From Sorghum bicolor (Eukaryota > Streptophyta > Magnoliopsida > Poales > Poaceae): 64,000 nt of DNA. Under the pieces are notes generated by a model. It saw only the letters and a list, made by a program, of their open reading frames with translations. It searched no databases and had not been told where the DNA came from. Positions 43,556 through 55,575 of the stretch are shown one piece after another; positions within the stretch are counted from its first letter, which is position 1, and each line of letters opens with the position of its first letter. Made by a program: the position numbers and the translations under genes. The stretch is from the NCBI RefSeq assembly GCF_000003195.3, contig NC_012873.2:16605202-16669201 (forward strand). The letters run 5' to 3'.

Positions 43556-44767
43556 TGTTGACGGTTCTTAAGTATCAATTTTAATTATCAAATAAACAAG
43601 AGAAAGGACCAATATGCAACCAACACCTAGAATTAGGGTTTGATCTGACAGAATTCCACGAGTTTTGTTGTTTATCTATTTCTGCATGGGGTTATCAGAA
43701 AATAAGGAAGAAAGGCCCACATGTCGGGATTACATAGAGATATCAACGCACCGCACGATTTTCTACCATCTAGAAGACTCCAGAAGCTATGGGAAGAAAG
43801 CAGAGGCCGAAAGGGACCAGGCCCAGGGCGCCCGCCCCCTGCTGGACTCCGTTCGGGACTCTCTTCGCACACGATGTTCCACCGACCTATTGGATCAAGG
43901 ATAACGTAGTACCACCTCGCCTACCGACCCAAAAATGCATAGAGGAGGAGGACTATATAAGGAGACCCCCCTGGCCCCTGGAGAAGACAAGAAGTTATCA
44001 TAGAGATTGAGGGGTGCCCTCGAAGGAAAACCTCTTCTCTAATTAATATTTCTTTTTAGGCTTAGCAACCAATGTAAAGTAGAAATAGATCTTCTAGTTT
44101 CTACTAGATTGAGAGAGATAGAGTGGAGGTGTAGATTGGAGGAAGCCCGGCCTGTCGGTGTCTACTCCGAGCTTGTACCTGCGGGATCAAGTTCTCCTAA
44201 CCCGAGGCTTGCTCCTAGGATTCTTCAGTATTTCGACTTCTAAATTCTAGTAAGTTCTTGTTTTATTGTTCTTTTGGTTTATGAGTTTACTTTAATCACT
44301 TCGCGTAGAGTTTAGAGTAATCATTGCTGGCATAAACGTGGTGTTTAGGCTGGGGTACTCATAGATATTCCCTGACTAGCTAGACCGTGGTAGTAGTGAG
44401 GAACGTGACAATTCCGAGTTACCTTTGCAGACCATATCTCGTTAGCAGGAAGGATAGGGTTTATAGGTGCGGGGTGAACATCCTTTGTGGTGTCTAGATT
44501 CCGTTAGCCTCCCCAATAGAACAGTAGATCATCCTTACCAAGGTTAGAAGGAGACTACGGTTGCAGTCTTCTCTATTTATCACTCACATCGAGAGACATT
44601 CTTTGTTGCCTAAAGGGTTAGTAGTAATAGACCGGTTAGTCAGATGCACTCTTTCTCCTAGTGGTAAAAAAATAAATACGATACTCTGGATAACCTCCCG
44701 GGTGAAGTGCTCACCGATATCCGTGCGCTTGCGGATCAATTCCTTATTGCGTTCCCAAATATCAACA
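43556..44767 (+). repeat. 5' LTR of the Athila element
   Basis: 1212 bp, TGTTGACGG..ATATCAACA. TATA box 'actatataag' at 43953-43962. Compared with the 3' LTR it has about 45 extra bases after 'aaacaagagaa' (from about 43606) and lacks a 19 bp duplication of the 'gggcgcccgcc' block. Confidence 0.9.
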
Positions 44768-44775
44768 AGCATTTC

Positions 44776-44794
44776 TAGCACCGTTACCGGGGAG
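44776..44794 (+). other. Primer binding site (tRNA-Asp type, diverged)
   Basis: 'tagcaccgttaccggggag', 8 bp after the LTR end. The minus-strand element at 1686-1703 has the exact tRNA-Asp form; this copy differs at a few bases. Confidence 0.8.
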
Positions 44795-44901
44795 AAAGAC
44801 GGTTTGCTGAGATAACCTTGAGTCTTACTACTAGCTTGTATCTATACTTTTATCTTTTCTTATCTTTTATATTCTTTATTTATTTTCTTTATTCTTACCT
44901 T

Positions 44902-47900
44902 ATGGAAAACCAAAATTCTAAATCAATCCATGAATCTGCAATCCCTTCAGTAACTGAAATTTTACCATGGGAATCATCACAGCCTATCCAAACATCCCAG
45001 TATAAGTTAAGTTCTAGGTTGATTGCCAAGACTCAAAACCTATCTTTTTTGGGAAAGGAAGACAAAAACCCTTACCTTCATATTAGAGATTTTGAGCAAA
45101 CATGTGATTGTCTTCGCATTGAAGGCATTTCTGATAAAACTTTACGTTGGAAGCTTTTTCCTTTTTCTTTAAGGGGAGAAGCTAGACAATGGTACAGTCA
45201 GAAGGTAAGTCAACAACGAGGTGAATGGGGAGTTTTATGAGCCAACTTTTGTCTAGATTTCTATTCCCTTGACCGTATAGCCGACCTTAGACTCGAAGTC
45301 CTATCTTTTAAACAAAAAGATAATGAAACTTTGGGAAAATCCTAGAAACGTTTTTCTGATCTTTTAGAATCTGGTCCAAACCTTAATCTTGAAGACCCTG
45401 TTCTTTTATTTCACTTTTTTCGAGGTCTTCATAAAAATTACAAACAAATGCTACACACAATGTCTAGAGGTTCTTTCTTTCGCATCCCTACTGATGAAGC
45501 TAGAGTGATCCTAGATAGAATCCTAGAAGCTGAGATAGATAATACCCATGATGAAACCTACGAAGCCGAAGTAGACACTCTACCAAATTCTTCATCTACT
45601 TTAGCTATCCCAAGTTTTGAGCCACAAGAGGAAGAAATTCCACCACCGGACTTCATGCTGGATATAGAATCTGATCTTTTTGCCGATTTTGGAAACATTT
45701 CAAACTACCATTCTATTGACAAACCCCAAAACAGCCAGTTTAGCATTTATTTGCCAAGTGAATATCAATTGAGAGAGCTTATCTCAGTCATGAGTAGCAA
45801 ATGGTTGGAGGAATCAGAGCTTTCCTCTGATGTGATCCGTTTGGACACACCCTCTATAACTATACGCTGTGCTTATAATTCTGATCGATTTAATGCTCTT
45901 TATAATCCTGTTGTGGGGATCAACATCATGTCTGAATCTTTTGCACTTAAACTATTTAAAAATCTTATCTTAACCCCCACAACAAAGGTCATAAAGGAAT
46001 CTTCAGAACGAATAGTCCCCAGACTTGGAATTATTAATGTCCTACCTCTTACGGTAGAAGGCTCCATGGTTCATTTGAACTTCTATATCTTTGATACATG
46101 GGACTTCGACCTGTTGATAGGGCAACCTTTTAGAAGACTCCTTTATGAAGGTCATACTGGAAAGCTACACATTTCTTTTGGAAAAACCTTTAAATTCCCA
46201 ATAACAATTTCACACTCCTTAAACAATAAGGCCGAATCATATCTTTTGTCTGATCCTATGGAGGAGGTAAAGGCTGCATCTCTAGAGCTTTTAGATGAAC
46301 CAAACTTAGAAGACGAAACTCCTTTCTTCATAGTAGAAGAAGCCGAACCTTCTGAACCTGAACCCTTAGATGAGTTTGCAGAAACACCTAGACCCCCCAT
46401 AGAGCTTAAAACTTTACCACCCGGTCTTATCTATGCTTTCCTAAACAATAATCCAGAGTTTCCTGTGATCATTAGCAATAAACTCACTCAGGATCAAACT
46501 CTGCGATTAATGACCATTCTTGAGAAACATCACTCAATTTTTGGCTACTCACTCCAAGATCTTACAGGAATCAGTCCTATGATTTGTACCCATCGTATTC
46601 CAACAGATCCTTCTGTTTCACCTTCTCGAGAACCCCAACATAGACTTAATAACACTATGAGAGAGGTAGTGAAAAAGGAAGTTATAAAGTTGCTGCATGC
46701 AGGGATTATATATCCTGTGCCGCATAGTGAGTGGGTGAGCCCAGTGCAAGTTGTGCCTAAAAAAGGAGGCATGACTGTTATTATGAATGAAAAGAATGAG
46801 CTAATTCCGCAACGCACCGTCACAGGATGGCGGATGTGCATAGACTATAGAAAACTAAACAAAGCCACGAGAAAGGATCACTTTCCTTTACCTTTCATAG
46901 ATGAGATGTTAGAGCGGTTAGCAAACCATTCGTTCTTCTGTTTCTTAGATGGATATTCAGGGTATCACCAGATCCCGATCCATCCTGATGATCAAAGCAA
47001 AACCACTTTTACATGCCCATATGGAACTTATGCTTACCGTAGAATGTCTTTTGGGTTATGTAATGCACCAGCTTCTTTTCAAAGATGCATGATGTCTATA
47101 TTTTCTGATATGATTGAAGAGATTATGGAAGTTTTCATGGATGATTTCTCTGTTTATGGAAAAACTTTTGATAGTTGTCTTGAAAACTTAGACAAGGTTT
47201 TCCAAAGATGTGAAGAAAAGCACTTAGTCCTTAATTGGGAAAAATGTCATTTTATGGTTAGAGAAGGAATAGTGCTGGGACACCTAGTGTCTGAAAGAGG
47301 TATTGAGGTAGATAAAGCTAAAATTGAAGTAATTGAACAACTACCTCCACCTGTGAATATAAAAGGAATTCGAAGCTTTCTTGGCCATGCTGGTTTTTAT
47401 CGTAGATTCATAAAAGATTTTTCATTTATTACTAGACCACTTACTCTTTTGCTAGCCAAGGATGCTCCTTTCGAATTTGATGATGCATGTCTAACATCTT
47501 TCAATTTATTAAAGAAAGCACTCATCTCTGCACCAATCATTCAACCCCCTGATTGGTCGTTGCCTTTTGAAATTATGTGTGATGCCAATGATTATGCTGT
47601 GGGGGCAGTTTTGGAACAAACTAAAAATAAGTAGCATCATGCAATTGCTTATGCCAGTAAAACTTTGACAGGAGCTCAACTTAATTATGCAACCACTAAA
47701 AAAGAGCTTCTGGCTGTTGTCTTTACCATTGATAAATTTAGATCTTATTTAGTTGGAGCTAAAATAATTGTTTACACTGATCATGCTGCACTAAAATATT
47801 TGCTCACTAAAAAAGATGCTAAACCTCGCCTGATTAGATGGATCTTATTACTCCAAGAATGTGACCTAGAAACAAAACATAAAAAGGGAGTAGAAAATTC

Positions 47901-49264
47901 TGTTGCTGATCACTTGTCTAGAATGTATTTTAAAAGTCCACAGGAAACCCCCATCAATGATTCACTCCGGGACGACATGCTCTACGGGATTAACAGGTCT
48001 GACCCCTGGTATGCAGATATTGTTAATTTTATGGTTTCAGGTTATGTACCACCAGGAGCAAATAAGAAGAAGCTTATTCAAGAAAGTCATTCACATATAT
48101 GGGATGAGCCATACCTCTTCCGAGTATGCTCTGATGGCTTACTCAGGAGATGTGTGACCACTGAGGAAGGATGGAAGATCATCGACATATGTCATTCATC
48201 ACCATATGGAGGTCATTATGGAGTATTCCGTACACATTCAAAGATCTGGCAGTGTGGATTCTACTGGCCTACAATGTATGAAGACACGAAGCAATACATC
48301 AAAAGATGTGGGCCATGTCAAAGGCACGGAAACATAAATACAAGAGACGCAATGCCACTCACCAACAACCTTCAGATTGAGCTCTTTGATGTCTGGGGAA
48401 TAGACTACATGGGTCCATTTCCTCCATCAAAGAAGTGTGAGTACATCTTGGTGGCGGTTGATTATGTCTCCAAGTGGGTAGAGGCATTACCTTGCAAGCA
48501 TGCCGACAACATTAGTTCAAAGAGGATGTTTGAAGAAATTATATTTCCAAGATTTGGAGTCCCAGAGTAGTGATAAGTGATGGAGGAGCACACTTCATCG
48601 ACAAACGCTTCAAGCGATACCTATCAAAACATGGAATCCGTCACAACGTCGCTACCCCCTATCATCCTCAGACAAGTGGCCAAGCAGAGACTTCCAACAA
48701 GCAAATTAAGAATATTCTTCAGAAGATAGTAAATGAAATGGGAACAGCGTGGAGAGACAAGTTACCCGATGCACTCTGGGCATACCGAACAGCATACAAG
48801 ACCCCAATTGGAATGTCTCCATACTACCTGTTGAACTAGAGTTCAAAGCACACTGGGCCATAAAGAGATGGAATATGGACCTAGATGTTGCTGGAGATTA
48901 TAGAAGAATGCAACTATCAGAATTGGAAGAATGGCGAGAGAAAGCATATCACAATTTGAAGATCTATAAAGAAAGAGTCAAAAGGTGGCATGACAAGAGA
49001 ATCAAGAAGAAGGAGTTCACACCCGGAGATAAGGTATTACTTTTTAATTCCAGGGTGAAGCTTTTCGGGCATGGAAAACTCCGGAGCAAATGGGAAGGAC
49101 CATTCAAGGTAATTAATTCATCATCCCACGGAGCTATCACACTTCAAAATGATGAAGGTACGTTATTCAAGGTAAATGGTCAACGTCTTAAATTATTTTT
49201 AGAGCCCAATAAAGAATTAGAAGAAATAGACGTAGTCCATTTTTACCTTCCCATGGAGAATTAG
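44902..49264 (+). pseudogene. Athila gag-pol polyprotein with stops and frameshifts
   Basis: One frame from 44902 (MENQNSKSIHESAIPS) to 48568, interrupted at 45238-45240, 45343-45345 and 47632-47634. A one-base loss near 48561-48567 then shifts the frame, and a short deletion near 48825-48835 shifts it again to the segment ending at 49264. Gag: LRWKLFPFSLRGEARQWY. Protease-like fold: VVGINIMSESFALKL to DFDLLIGQPFRRLL, without a D-S/T-G triad. RT: SPVQVVPKKGGMTV, FLDGYSGYHQIPI and FMDDF at 47134-47148. RNase [24 protein letters not shown]. Integrase: His-His-Cys-Cys ([15 protein letters not shown]), Asp in GIDYMGPF, Asp in ISDGGAHF, Glu in GQAETSNK. C-terminal GPFKV-like module: LRSKWEGPFKV. 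No chromodomain, as usual in Athila. Confidence 0.9.
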
Positions 49265-49299
49265 AGCCTGACCTTTTTAATCTGATGTTTATGGGTCAT

Positions 49300-49644
49300 A
49301 TATATATTTTTCTAAATAGTTTTGCATCTAGAAACGCGCTCGAGAAAGTGGGCCCACAGAGGGGCCAGAGAGAGGGCGGGCGCCCAGATCAGGTGGGCGG
49401 GCGCGCAGCTCCTGTTCCCCCTCGGTCCTGATTTTCTCTGTTATGGAGAATGCACTTATGGTAATCCGAATAATCCCTCAGATAGAAAGTTTCGCACGCA
49501 CATCGATGGGAGCAACCCGAACAACCCTTAGAGGCACTTTTTGACCCCTATATAAACAGACCCCTGACCTCAGTTTTCAAACACCAAGTCAGCAAGCCTT
49601 CTCTTCTTCTTCAATTAGAGCTTGATTAGTTCCTTGCTGCTCCA
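49300..49644 (+). promoter_or_regulatory. Putative internal promoter and leader of the accessory ORF
   Basis: GC-rich block ('gggcgggcgcccag' near 49375), then a TATA box 'ctatataaac' at 49548-49557, about 90 bp before the ATG at 49645, with a CT-rich leader ('cttctcttcttcttcaatt'). This has the layout of a plant promoter rather than of a splice acceptor alone. Function is inferred. Confidence 0.5.
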
Positions 49645-50274
49645 ATGGCCGAGAAGTTCCACGATGATTGAGATATCGTCCCCTTCAACCTCAACATGGA
49701 GCCTGTGGAAGACCCCGATGCCCGTGCTCTCGTCCCGGCCAACACAGAGCGACAGCTAGAAGCCATGCCATTACGCCAGCGCAGCTCCGCCCAATCCTAC
49801 CATGCTCAACCAGTTCTCACCGCACCGCCACAACCCCTACTCCTCAAGGGATCATCATCCAAGACGAAGACCACCATCAAGGTGCCAACCGGCACGAAGA
49901 TCCTTCCACCTAGACCCAATGAGAGGGTCGTTGGAGTCAAGACCAACCGGAGCGGCGAGATCAGCATCGTTTGCTACACTACGGAGGAGGAAAGGCCTTA
50001 CTTCGAAGGGATTAGAGCAGCCAAAGTCCGTTTCATCCCTCCAAAGGCAGCCCCGAAGCACGCTCTCAATGCTTTTGAGACACCTCCCAAACGTCGCAAG
50101 ACTATAATGGATATTGATGAGGACGTTCGCAAACTAGACAGAGTTATCATAGACCTCTAGTCCTCGATTAATTCCCTCACTAGGCAGCTCTCTAACCACA
50201 ACACTGTTATACTAGGCCTTAGGCAGGATCTTGCCAGTGCCAATAAGAAGATTAAGGAATTAGAGCGCCGCTAA
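49645..50274 (+). pseudogene. Accessory ORF in the env position of the Athila element
   Basis: Begins MAEKFHDD, hits TGA at 49669-49671, then is open from about 49672 to a TAG at 50158-50160, and continues in the same frame to TAA at 50272. The middle is Pro/Lys-rich and basic (KGSSSKTKTTIKVPTGTK), with a nuclear-signal-like PPKRRKT. The end is a heptad-like helix (INSLTRQLSNHNTVILGLRQ). There is no signal peptide or membrane segment, so it does not look like an envelope protein. Its own TATA box lies upstream. In frame across both stops, each one base from a sense codon, so it was a real gene of about 209 codons in its recent past. Function unknown; perhaps a nuclear, self-associating protein. 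Confidence 0.55.
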
Positions 50275-51574
50275 GTTATCTAGATTAGACCTTGAGGCAA
50301 TGCATCTTAGTTATCTATCTTTAAATTCAGTTTAGGTTTACTACTATCATCAGTTTGTTACTATTATCGTCAGTTTGCTACTAGTTATTTGTAATAAATG
50401 CCTCAAGATTAATAAAGAGTATTATTATTATTATGTCTTGTGTGTCTCTACTTTATTTTTGTGCAAGAAAGCAGAAAACAAGTACGGGGGAGATCCCTCA
50501 ACATGCCAAACACACTCCGACTACACCACTCCACGAGTCAGGTACAAACTCTGCACACTTTACTTTACACATACACATATCTTGGATTATGCAGAATATT
50601 GTTTCCGACATGATAAATCAATAAGCTTAAAATGTTTCTAAATATGATTAATCTTATTCTGTGATATTTCCTGAAACTTGCAATTATTATAAAATCATTT
50701 TAAAACCCTGTGTTACTTAAGATAGTATGGAATGTGAGATGGTAGAGTATGAGTTTCTTATTCTTGATATCATTGTTACTTGGAGAATTTATTTCAAAAT
50801 CTTCAAAATTCTAGCTACCATCCTCAGTGTTTTATATGCCTGATAAAACTGAAAACATTAATTATGATTATAAAAGCTATCTACTCTGTATTGAGTTTGT
50901 TCAAAATGAGTTAGACCCTTGTTGAGAGATTTATCATGCTCCTAAGATCAAGACATTTATTCAGAAAGATTCACTCTTCCGAAGTATTATTGCATTAGAG
51001 GCATGGGCTATGCAAAAATAAAGATATTTTGAGGAAATAAAAAGGAGCAAGTGCTCGATAACCTCGCAGAAAAATGGACAAGTGTCCAGCAGTAGAATTA
51101 GGGGTACCTCGGTATCCACTTAAAAAAAGAGAGAAAAAAAATGATAGCCCATGGTCCCTCTAACAAGCAATATGCCAGTAAGAGTTGACAAAGATTTTAA
51201 TTTCCAAAGTCTTTGATCTAAGAGTATGACATTCCCCTCCTCGGATCCCGTTTTGATCAGGCAATAAATGCAAAGTAAGTATGCTTAGAATTTTTGCAAA
51301 TTAAAACAGCCTCAGTGAGATATATAAAAGATAATGAGTGATATGAGAGAACCTATGAGGATAAAAAGGTATGCTAACTTTCTTTCAAAAAATATACAAA
51401 AACTCCAAGTGACAGGATTGAGAAAAAAGGATCCTTACTCTTAACCATATACCTCCGTGACTATAGTACACAGTGGAATTTTAACACCCTGCAGTTATGA
51501 AAAGAATATTTTTAAAATGTTTTACCCCAAATATTGTTCTTAACCATCCTTTTCTCGAGGACGAGTAAAAGCCT
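50275..51574 (+). other. Athila 3' untranslated stretch
   Basis: AT-rich, no gene seen; short frames at 50375-50641 have no features. Ends with 'ctcgaggacgagtaaaagcc', a phrase resembling the 'ctcgaggacgag' found just before the Del polypurine tract at 55540. Confidence 0.7.
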
Positions 51575-51589
51575 AAGTATGGGGGTATT
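51575..51589 (+). other. Athila polypurine tract
   Basis: 'aagtatgggggtatt' directly before the 3' LTR at 51590. Plus-strand primer position; G run of five. Confidence 0.75.
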
Positions 51590-52772
51590 TGTTGACGGTT
51601 CTTAAGTATCAATTTTAATTATCAAATAAACAAGAGAATTCCATGAGTTTTGTTGTTTATCTGTTTCTGCAGGGGGTTATCAGAAAATAAGGAAGAAAGG
51701 CCCACATGTCGGGATTACATAGAGATATCAACGCACCGCGCGATTTTCTACCATCTAGAAGACTCCAGAAGCCACGAGAAGAAAGCAGAGGCCGAAAGGG
51801 GCCAGGCCCAGGGCGCCCGCCCTGAGGACCTGGGCGCCCGCCCCTTGCTGGACTCCGTTCGGGACTCTCTTTGCACACGATGTTCCACCGACCTATTGGA
51901 TCAAGGATAACGTAGTACCACCTCGCCTACCAACCCAAAAATGCATAGAGGAGGAGGACTATATAAGGAGACCCCCTGGCCCCTGGAGAAGACAAGAAGT
52001 TATCATAGAGATTGAGAGGTGCCCTCGAAGGAAAACCTCTTCTCTAATTAATATTTCTTTTTAGGCTTTGCAACCAATGTAAAGTAGAAATAGATCTTCT
52101 AGTTTCTACTAGATTGAGAGAGATAGAGTGGAGGTGTAGATTGGAGGAAGCCCGGCCTGTCGGTGTCTACTCCGAGCTTGTACCTGCGGGATCAAGTTCT
52201 CCTAACCCGAGGCTTGCTCCTAGGATTCTTCAGTATTTCGACTTCTAAATTCTAGTAAGTTCTTGTTTTATTGTTCTTTTGGTTTATGAGTTTACTTTAA
52301 TCTCTTCGCGTAGAGTTTAGAGTAATCATTGCTGGCATAAACGTGGTGTTTAGGCTGGGGTACTCATAGATATTCCCTGACTAGCTAGACCGTGGTAGTA
52401 GTGAGGAACGTGACAATTTTGAGTTACCTTTGCAGACCATATCTCGTTAGCAGGAAGGATAGGGTTTATAGGTGCGGGTTGAACATCCTTTGTGGTGTCT
52501 AGATTCCGTTAGCCTCCCCAATAGAACAGTAGATCATCCTTACCAAGGTTAGAAGGAGACTACGGTTGCAGTCTTCTCTATTTATCACTCACATCGAGAG
52601 ACATTCTTTGTTGCCTAAAGGGTTAGCAGTAATAGACCGGTTAGTCAGATGCACACTTTCTCCTAGTGGTAAAAAAATAAATATGATACTCTGGATAACC
52701 TCCCGGGTGAAGTGCTCACCGATATCCGTGCGCTTGCGGATCAATTCCTTATTGCGTTCCCAAATATCAACA
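51590..52772 (+). repeat. 3' LTR of the Athila element
   Basis: 1183 bp. Lacks the stretch from 'aggaccaatatgcaacc' to 'ctgacag' present in the 5' LTR; the break lies in short 'agaa' repeats. It carries a duplication 'gaggacctgggcgcccgcc' at about 51822-51840. TATA box at 51959-51966. Confidence 0.9.
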
Positions 52773-52777
52773 ACATC

Positions 52778-54213
52778 GAGTTTATAATTGAATTACTACC
52801 TGATATTGCACCTATAGCTAAAAGACCCTATAGAATGGGGGTTAATGAATTAGAAGAACTTAAGAAGCAAATAAAGGAATTGCAAAATAAATGGTTCATT
52901 CGTCCTAGTTCTTCACCATGGGGTGCTCTAGTTATCTTTGTTGATAAGAAAGATGGTAGTAAGAGGATGTGGTTTGATTATCGGTCACTTAATGAGGTTA
53001 CTATCAAGAATAAGTATCCCTTGTCTAGGATTGATGACTTATTTGATCATTTAAGAGGTGCATTTGTGTTCTCTAAGATTGATCTGCGCTCTAGTTATCA
53101 TCAGTTGAAGATCCGTAATTCAGATATACCAAAGACAGCTTTCACAACAAGGTATGGGTTGTATGAGTATACAGTTATGTGTTTTGGTTTGACCAATGCA
53201 CCAGCTTACTTCATGTACATGATGAATAAAGTATTTATGTAGTATCTTGATAAGTTTGTGGTGGTATTTATTGATGATATACAAAGGAAGAACATGTTGA
53301 ACATCTGAGATTGGTCTTACAGAAATTTAGAGAACATAAGTTGTATGCTAAGCGTAGTAAATGTGAGTTTTGGTTGGAAGAAGTTTCTTTTCTTGGTCGT
53401 TTTGTCTCTAATGGTGGAATTGCAGTGGATCCTAGTAAGGTGAAAGATGTATTGAATTGGAAGTCACATACAGATGTAAGTGAGATTCGTACCTTTCTTG
53501 GTTTGGCTGGTTATTATTGCAGATTCATTGAAAGGTTCTCAAAACTTGCAAAGCCTATGACTGCTCTGTTATAGAAGAATGCTAAGTTTGTATGGTTTGA
53601 TCAATGTCAAGCTAGTTTTGAAGAATTTAAGAAGAGATTGAATACTGCACATGTTTTGGTATTGCCAGATCTGAGTAAGAGCTTCTCCATTTATTGTGAT
53701 GCTTCTCATCTGGGATTGGGTTGTGTTCTTATGCAAGAAGGTAGAGTTGTAGCATATGCATCTAGGTAGTTGCAGAGGCATGAACTGAATTATCCTACTC
53801 ATGATTTAGAGTTAGCAGTTGTGGTTCATACATTAAAAGTCTGGAGGCACTATTTGATTGGGCACAAGAGTGACATATATACTGATCATAAGAGTTTGAA
53901 ATATATTTTCACCCAGACATATCTGAATTTGAGGCAACATCGTTGGTTGGAGTTGATAAAGGACTATGACATAGAGGTGCATTATCATCCTGGAAAGGCG
54001 AACATCGTGGCCGATGCACTTAGCAGGAAGAAATATGCTAATGAGCTTCGGGCGACACCAGAGTCTGATGAGTTGTGCGCTGAATCTGCTCATTTGAATC
54101 TAGGCATTGTTGTTAATGCTATGGAAATAGAAGTGACTCCTACCTTAGAGAAGGAGATATTGAAAGGTCAGTTAGAGGATGAGAAACTGAAGGAGATAGC
54201 TCAGAATAGATGA
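52778..54213 (+). pseudogene. Del reverse transcriptase and RNase H, broken
   Basis: Resumes immediately after the [55 protein letters not shown] and the catalytic FIDD at 53267-53278. A TAG at 53240-53242 precedes it. Right after FIDD a short deletion shifts the frame. The thumb resumes at 53311 ([20 protein letters not shown]). Further stops are at 53572-53574 and 53767-53769. RNase [51 protein letters not shown]. The apparent open frame from 52712 starts inside the Athila LTR and is an accidental fusion. Confidence 0.9.
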
Positions 54214-55528
54214 CAAGGGTACACTCTAGTTTGGAAAAAAGGATATGTGTTCCTGAAGTGAAGGCTATTTGTGATATGATTCTGCGAGAGGCTCATGAAT
54301 CAGCTTTCTCTATTCACCCTGGTAGTAGCAACATGTATCTAGATCTTAAGGAGAAATATTGGTGGTATGGATTAAAGAGAGATGTAGCTGAATATGTTGC
54401 TTTGTATGATACTTGTCAGCGAGTGAAAGCTGAACACCAGAGGCCAGCTGGACTATTGCAACCAATGAAGATTCCTGAATGGAAGTGGGAAGAAGTAGGC
54501 ATGGATTTCATAGTGGGTTTGCCTCGTACACAAAGAGGATATGATTCAATATGGGTAATAGTGGATCAAATGACTAAAGTTGCTCATTTCTTGCCAGTCA
54601 AAACCACTGATTCAGGAGCTCAATTAGCAGAATTGTATATGGAGAGGATAGTATGCTTGCATGGAGTGCCTAAGAAGATTATATCTGATAGAGGAACTCA
54701 GTTCACCTCTACTTTTCGGAAGAAAGTGCATGATTCCTTGGGTACTAAACTGAATTTTAGTACAACTTATCATCCTCAGACAGATGGATCAATCAAATAC
54801 TAGAAGATATGTTGAGAGCTTGTGCTTTGCAGTATGGAACTAGTTAGAATAAGAGTTTGCCATATGCAGAGTTTTCCTATAATAATAGTTATCAGCAAAG
54901 TCTTAAAATGGCACCGTTTGAGGCATTATATGGCCGTAAGTGTAGAACACCTTTGTTTTGGAATCAAACCGGAGAAACTCAAGTGTTTGGCCCATATGTG
55001 CTTAGACATGCAGAAAAACAAGTACGGATCATTCGGGATAATCTGAGAGTTGCTTAGTCTCATCTGAAAAGCTATGCAGATACGCGTAGGAGAGAACTAG
55101 CTTTCGAGGAAGGTGACTATGTCTATCTAAAAGTGTAACCTATGAGGAGTGTGAAGAGGTTTAATATGAAAGGAAAGCTAGCTCCTAGGTATGTGGGCCT
55201 GTTTAAAGTTTTGCAAAGGTGCGGAGAAGTAGCCTATCAGCTAGAATTGCCTAAAAGTTTATGTGGTGTGCATGATGTGTTCCATGTATTACAACTTAAG
55301 AAGTGTTTGTGTGTACCTAAAGAGCAGATACCGTTAGAAGAGCTTTCTCTTAAGAGTGATCTCACATATGAGGAATATCCGGTTAAGATTTTGGAAATAG
55401 CTGAGCGAGTCACTAGAAGTCGTATTATTAAAATGTGCAAAGTGCAATGGAATTGGTATTCACAAGCAGAAGCAACTTGGGAAAGAGAGGATGATCTGAG
55501 AAAATCATATTCGTATTTATTTGAGTAA
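54210..55528 (+). pseudogene. Del integrase and chromodomain, broken
   Basis: Zinc module HESAFSIHPGS..YDTCQ has Tyr where the first Cys should be (about 54406). Core Asp residues in GMDFIVGLPRT and SDRGTQF are present. A short deletion near 54788-54795 removes the catalytic Glu and is followed by a stop. Later segments in shifted frames: YAEFSYNNSYQQSLKMAPFE, GRKCRTPLFW, KGKLAPRYVG. The C-terminus (about 55370-55520) is a Tekay-type chromodomain: EEYPVKILEIAERVTRS, KVQWNWYSQAEATWERE. The chromodomain of this lineage is thought to steer integration to heterochromatin. Confidence 0.85.
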
Positions 55529-55557
55529 GCACTGCTCAATCTCGAGGACGAGATTCT

Positions 55558-55575
55558 TTTAAGGGGGGCAGAGTT
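55558..55575 (+). other. Del polypurine tract
   Basis: 'tttaaggggggcagagtt' immediately before the LTR at 55576. Confidence 0.8.

Larger units (their letters stand above)
43556..52772 (+). mobile_element. Athila-lineage Ty3/gypsy retrotransposon, complete ends
   Basis: 9217 bp, LTRs 43556-44767 and 51590-52772, TSD acatc. Contains a tRNA-Asp-type primer site, gag-pol (44902-49264), an accessory ORF in the env position (49645-50274), a long 3' untranslated stretch and a polypurine tract. The RT motifs (VVPKKGGMTVI.NE and CIDYRKLNKATRKDHFPL) are characteristic of Athila. The two LTRs look very similar by eye apart from two indels, so the insertion is fairly young, yet gag-pol has stops and frameshifts. 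Confidence 0.9.

Noticed and set aside
50375..50641. Second accessory ORF downstream of the Athila env-position ORF
   Set aside because: Short, overlaps another frame, AT-rich, no promoter or motif.
52712..53242. Open frame of 176 codons as a gene start
   Set aside because: Its first 20 or so codons are Athila LTR sequence; the rest is Del RT. The fusion is an accident of insertion.
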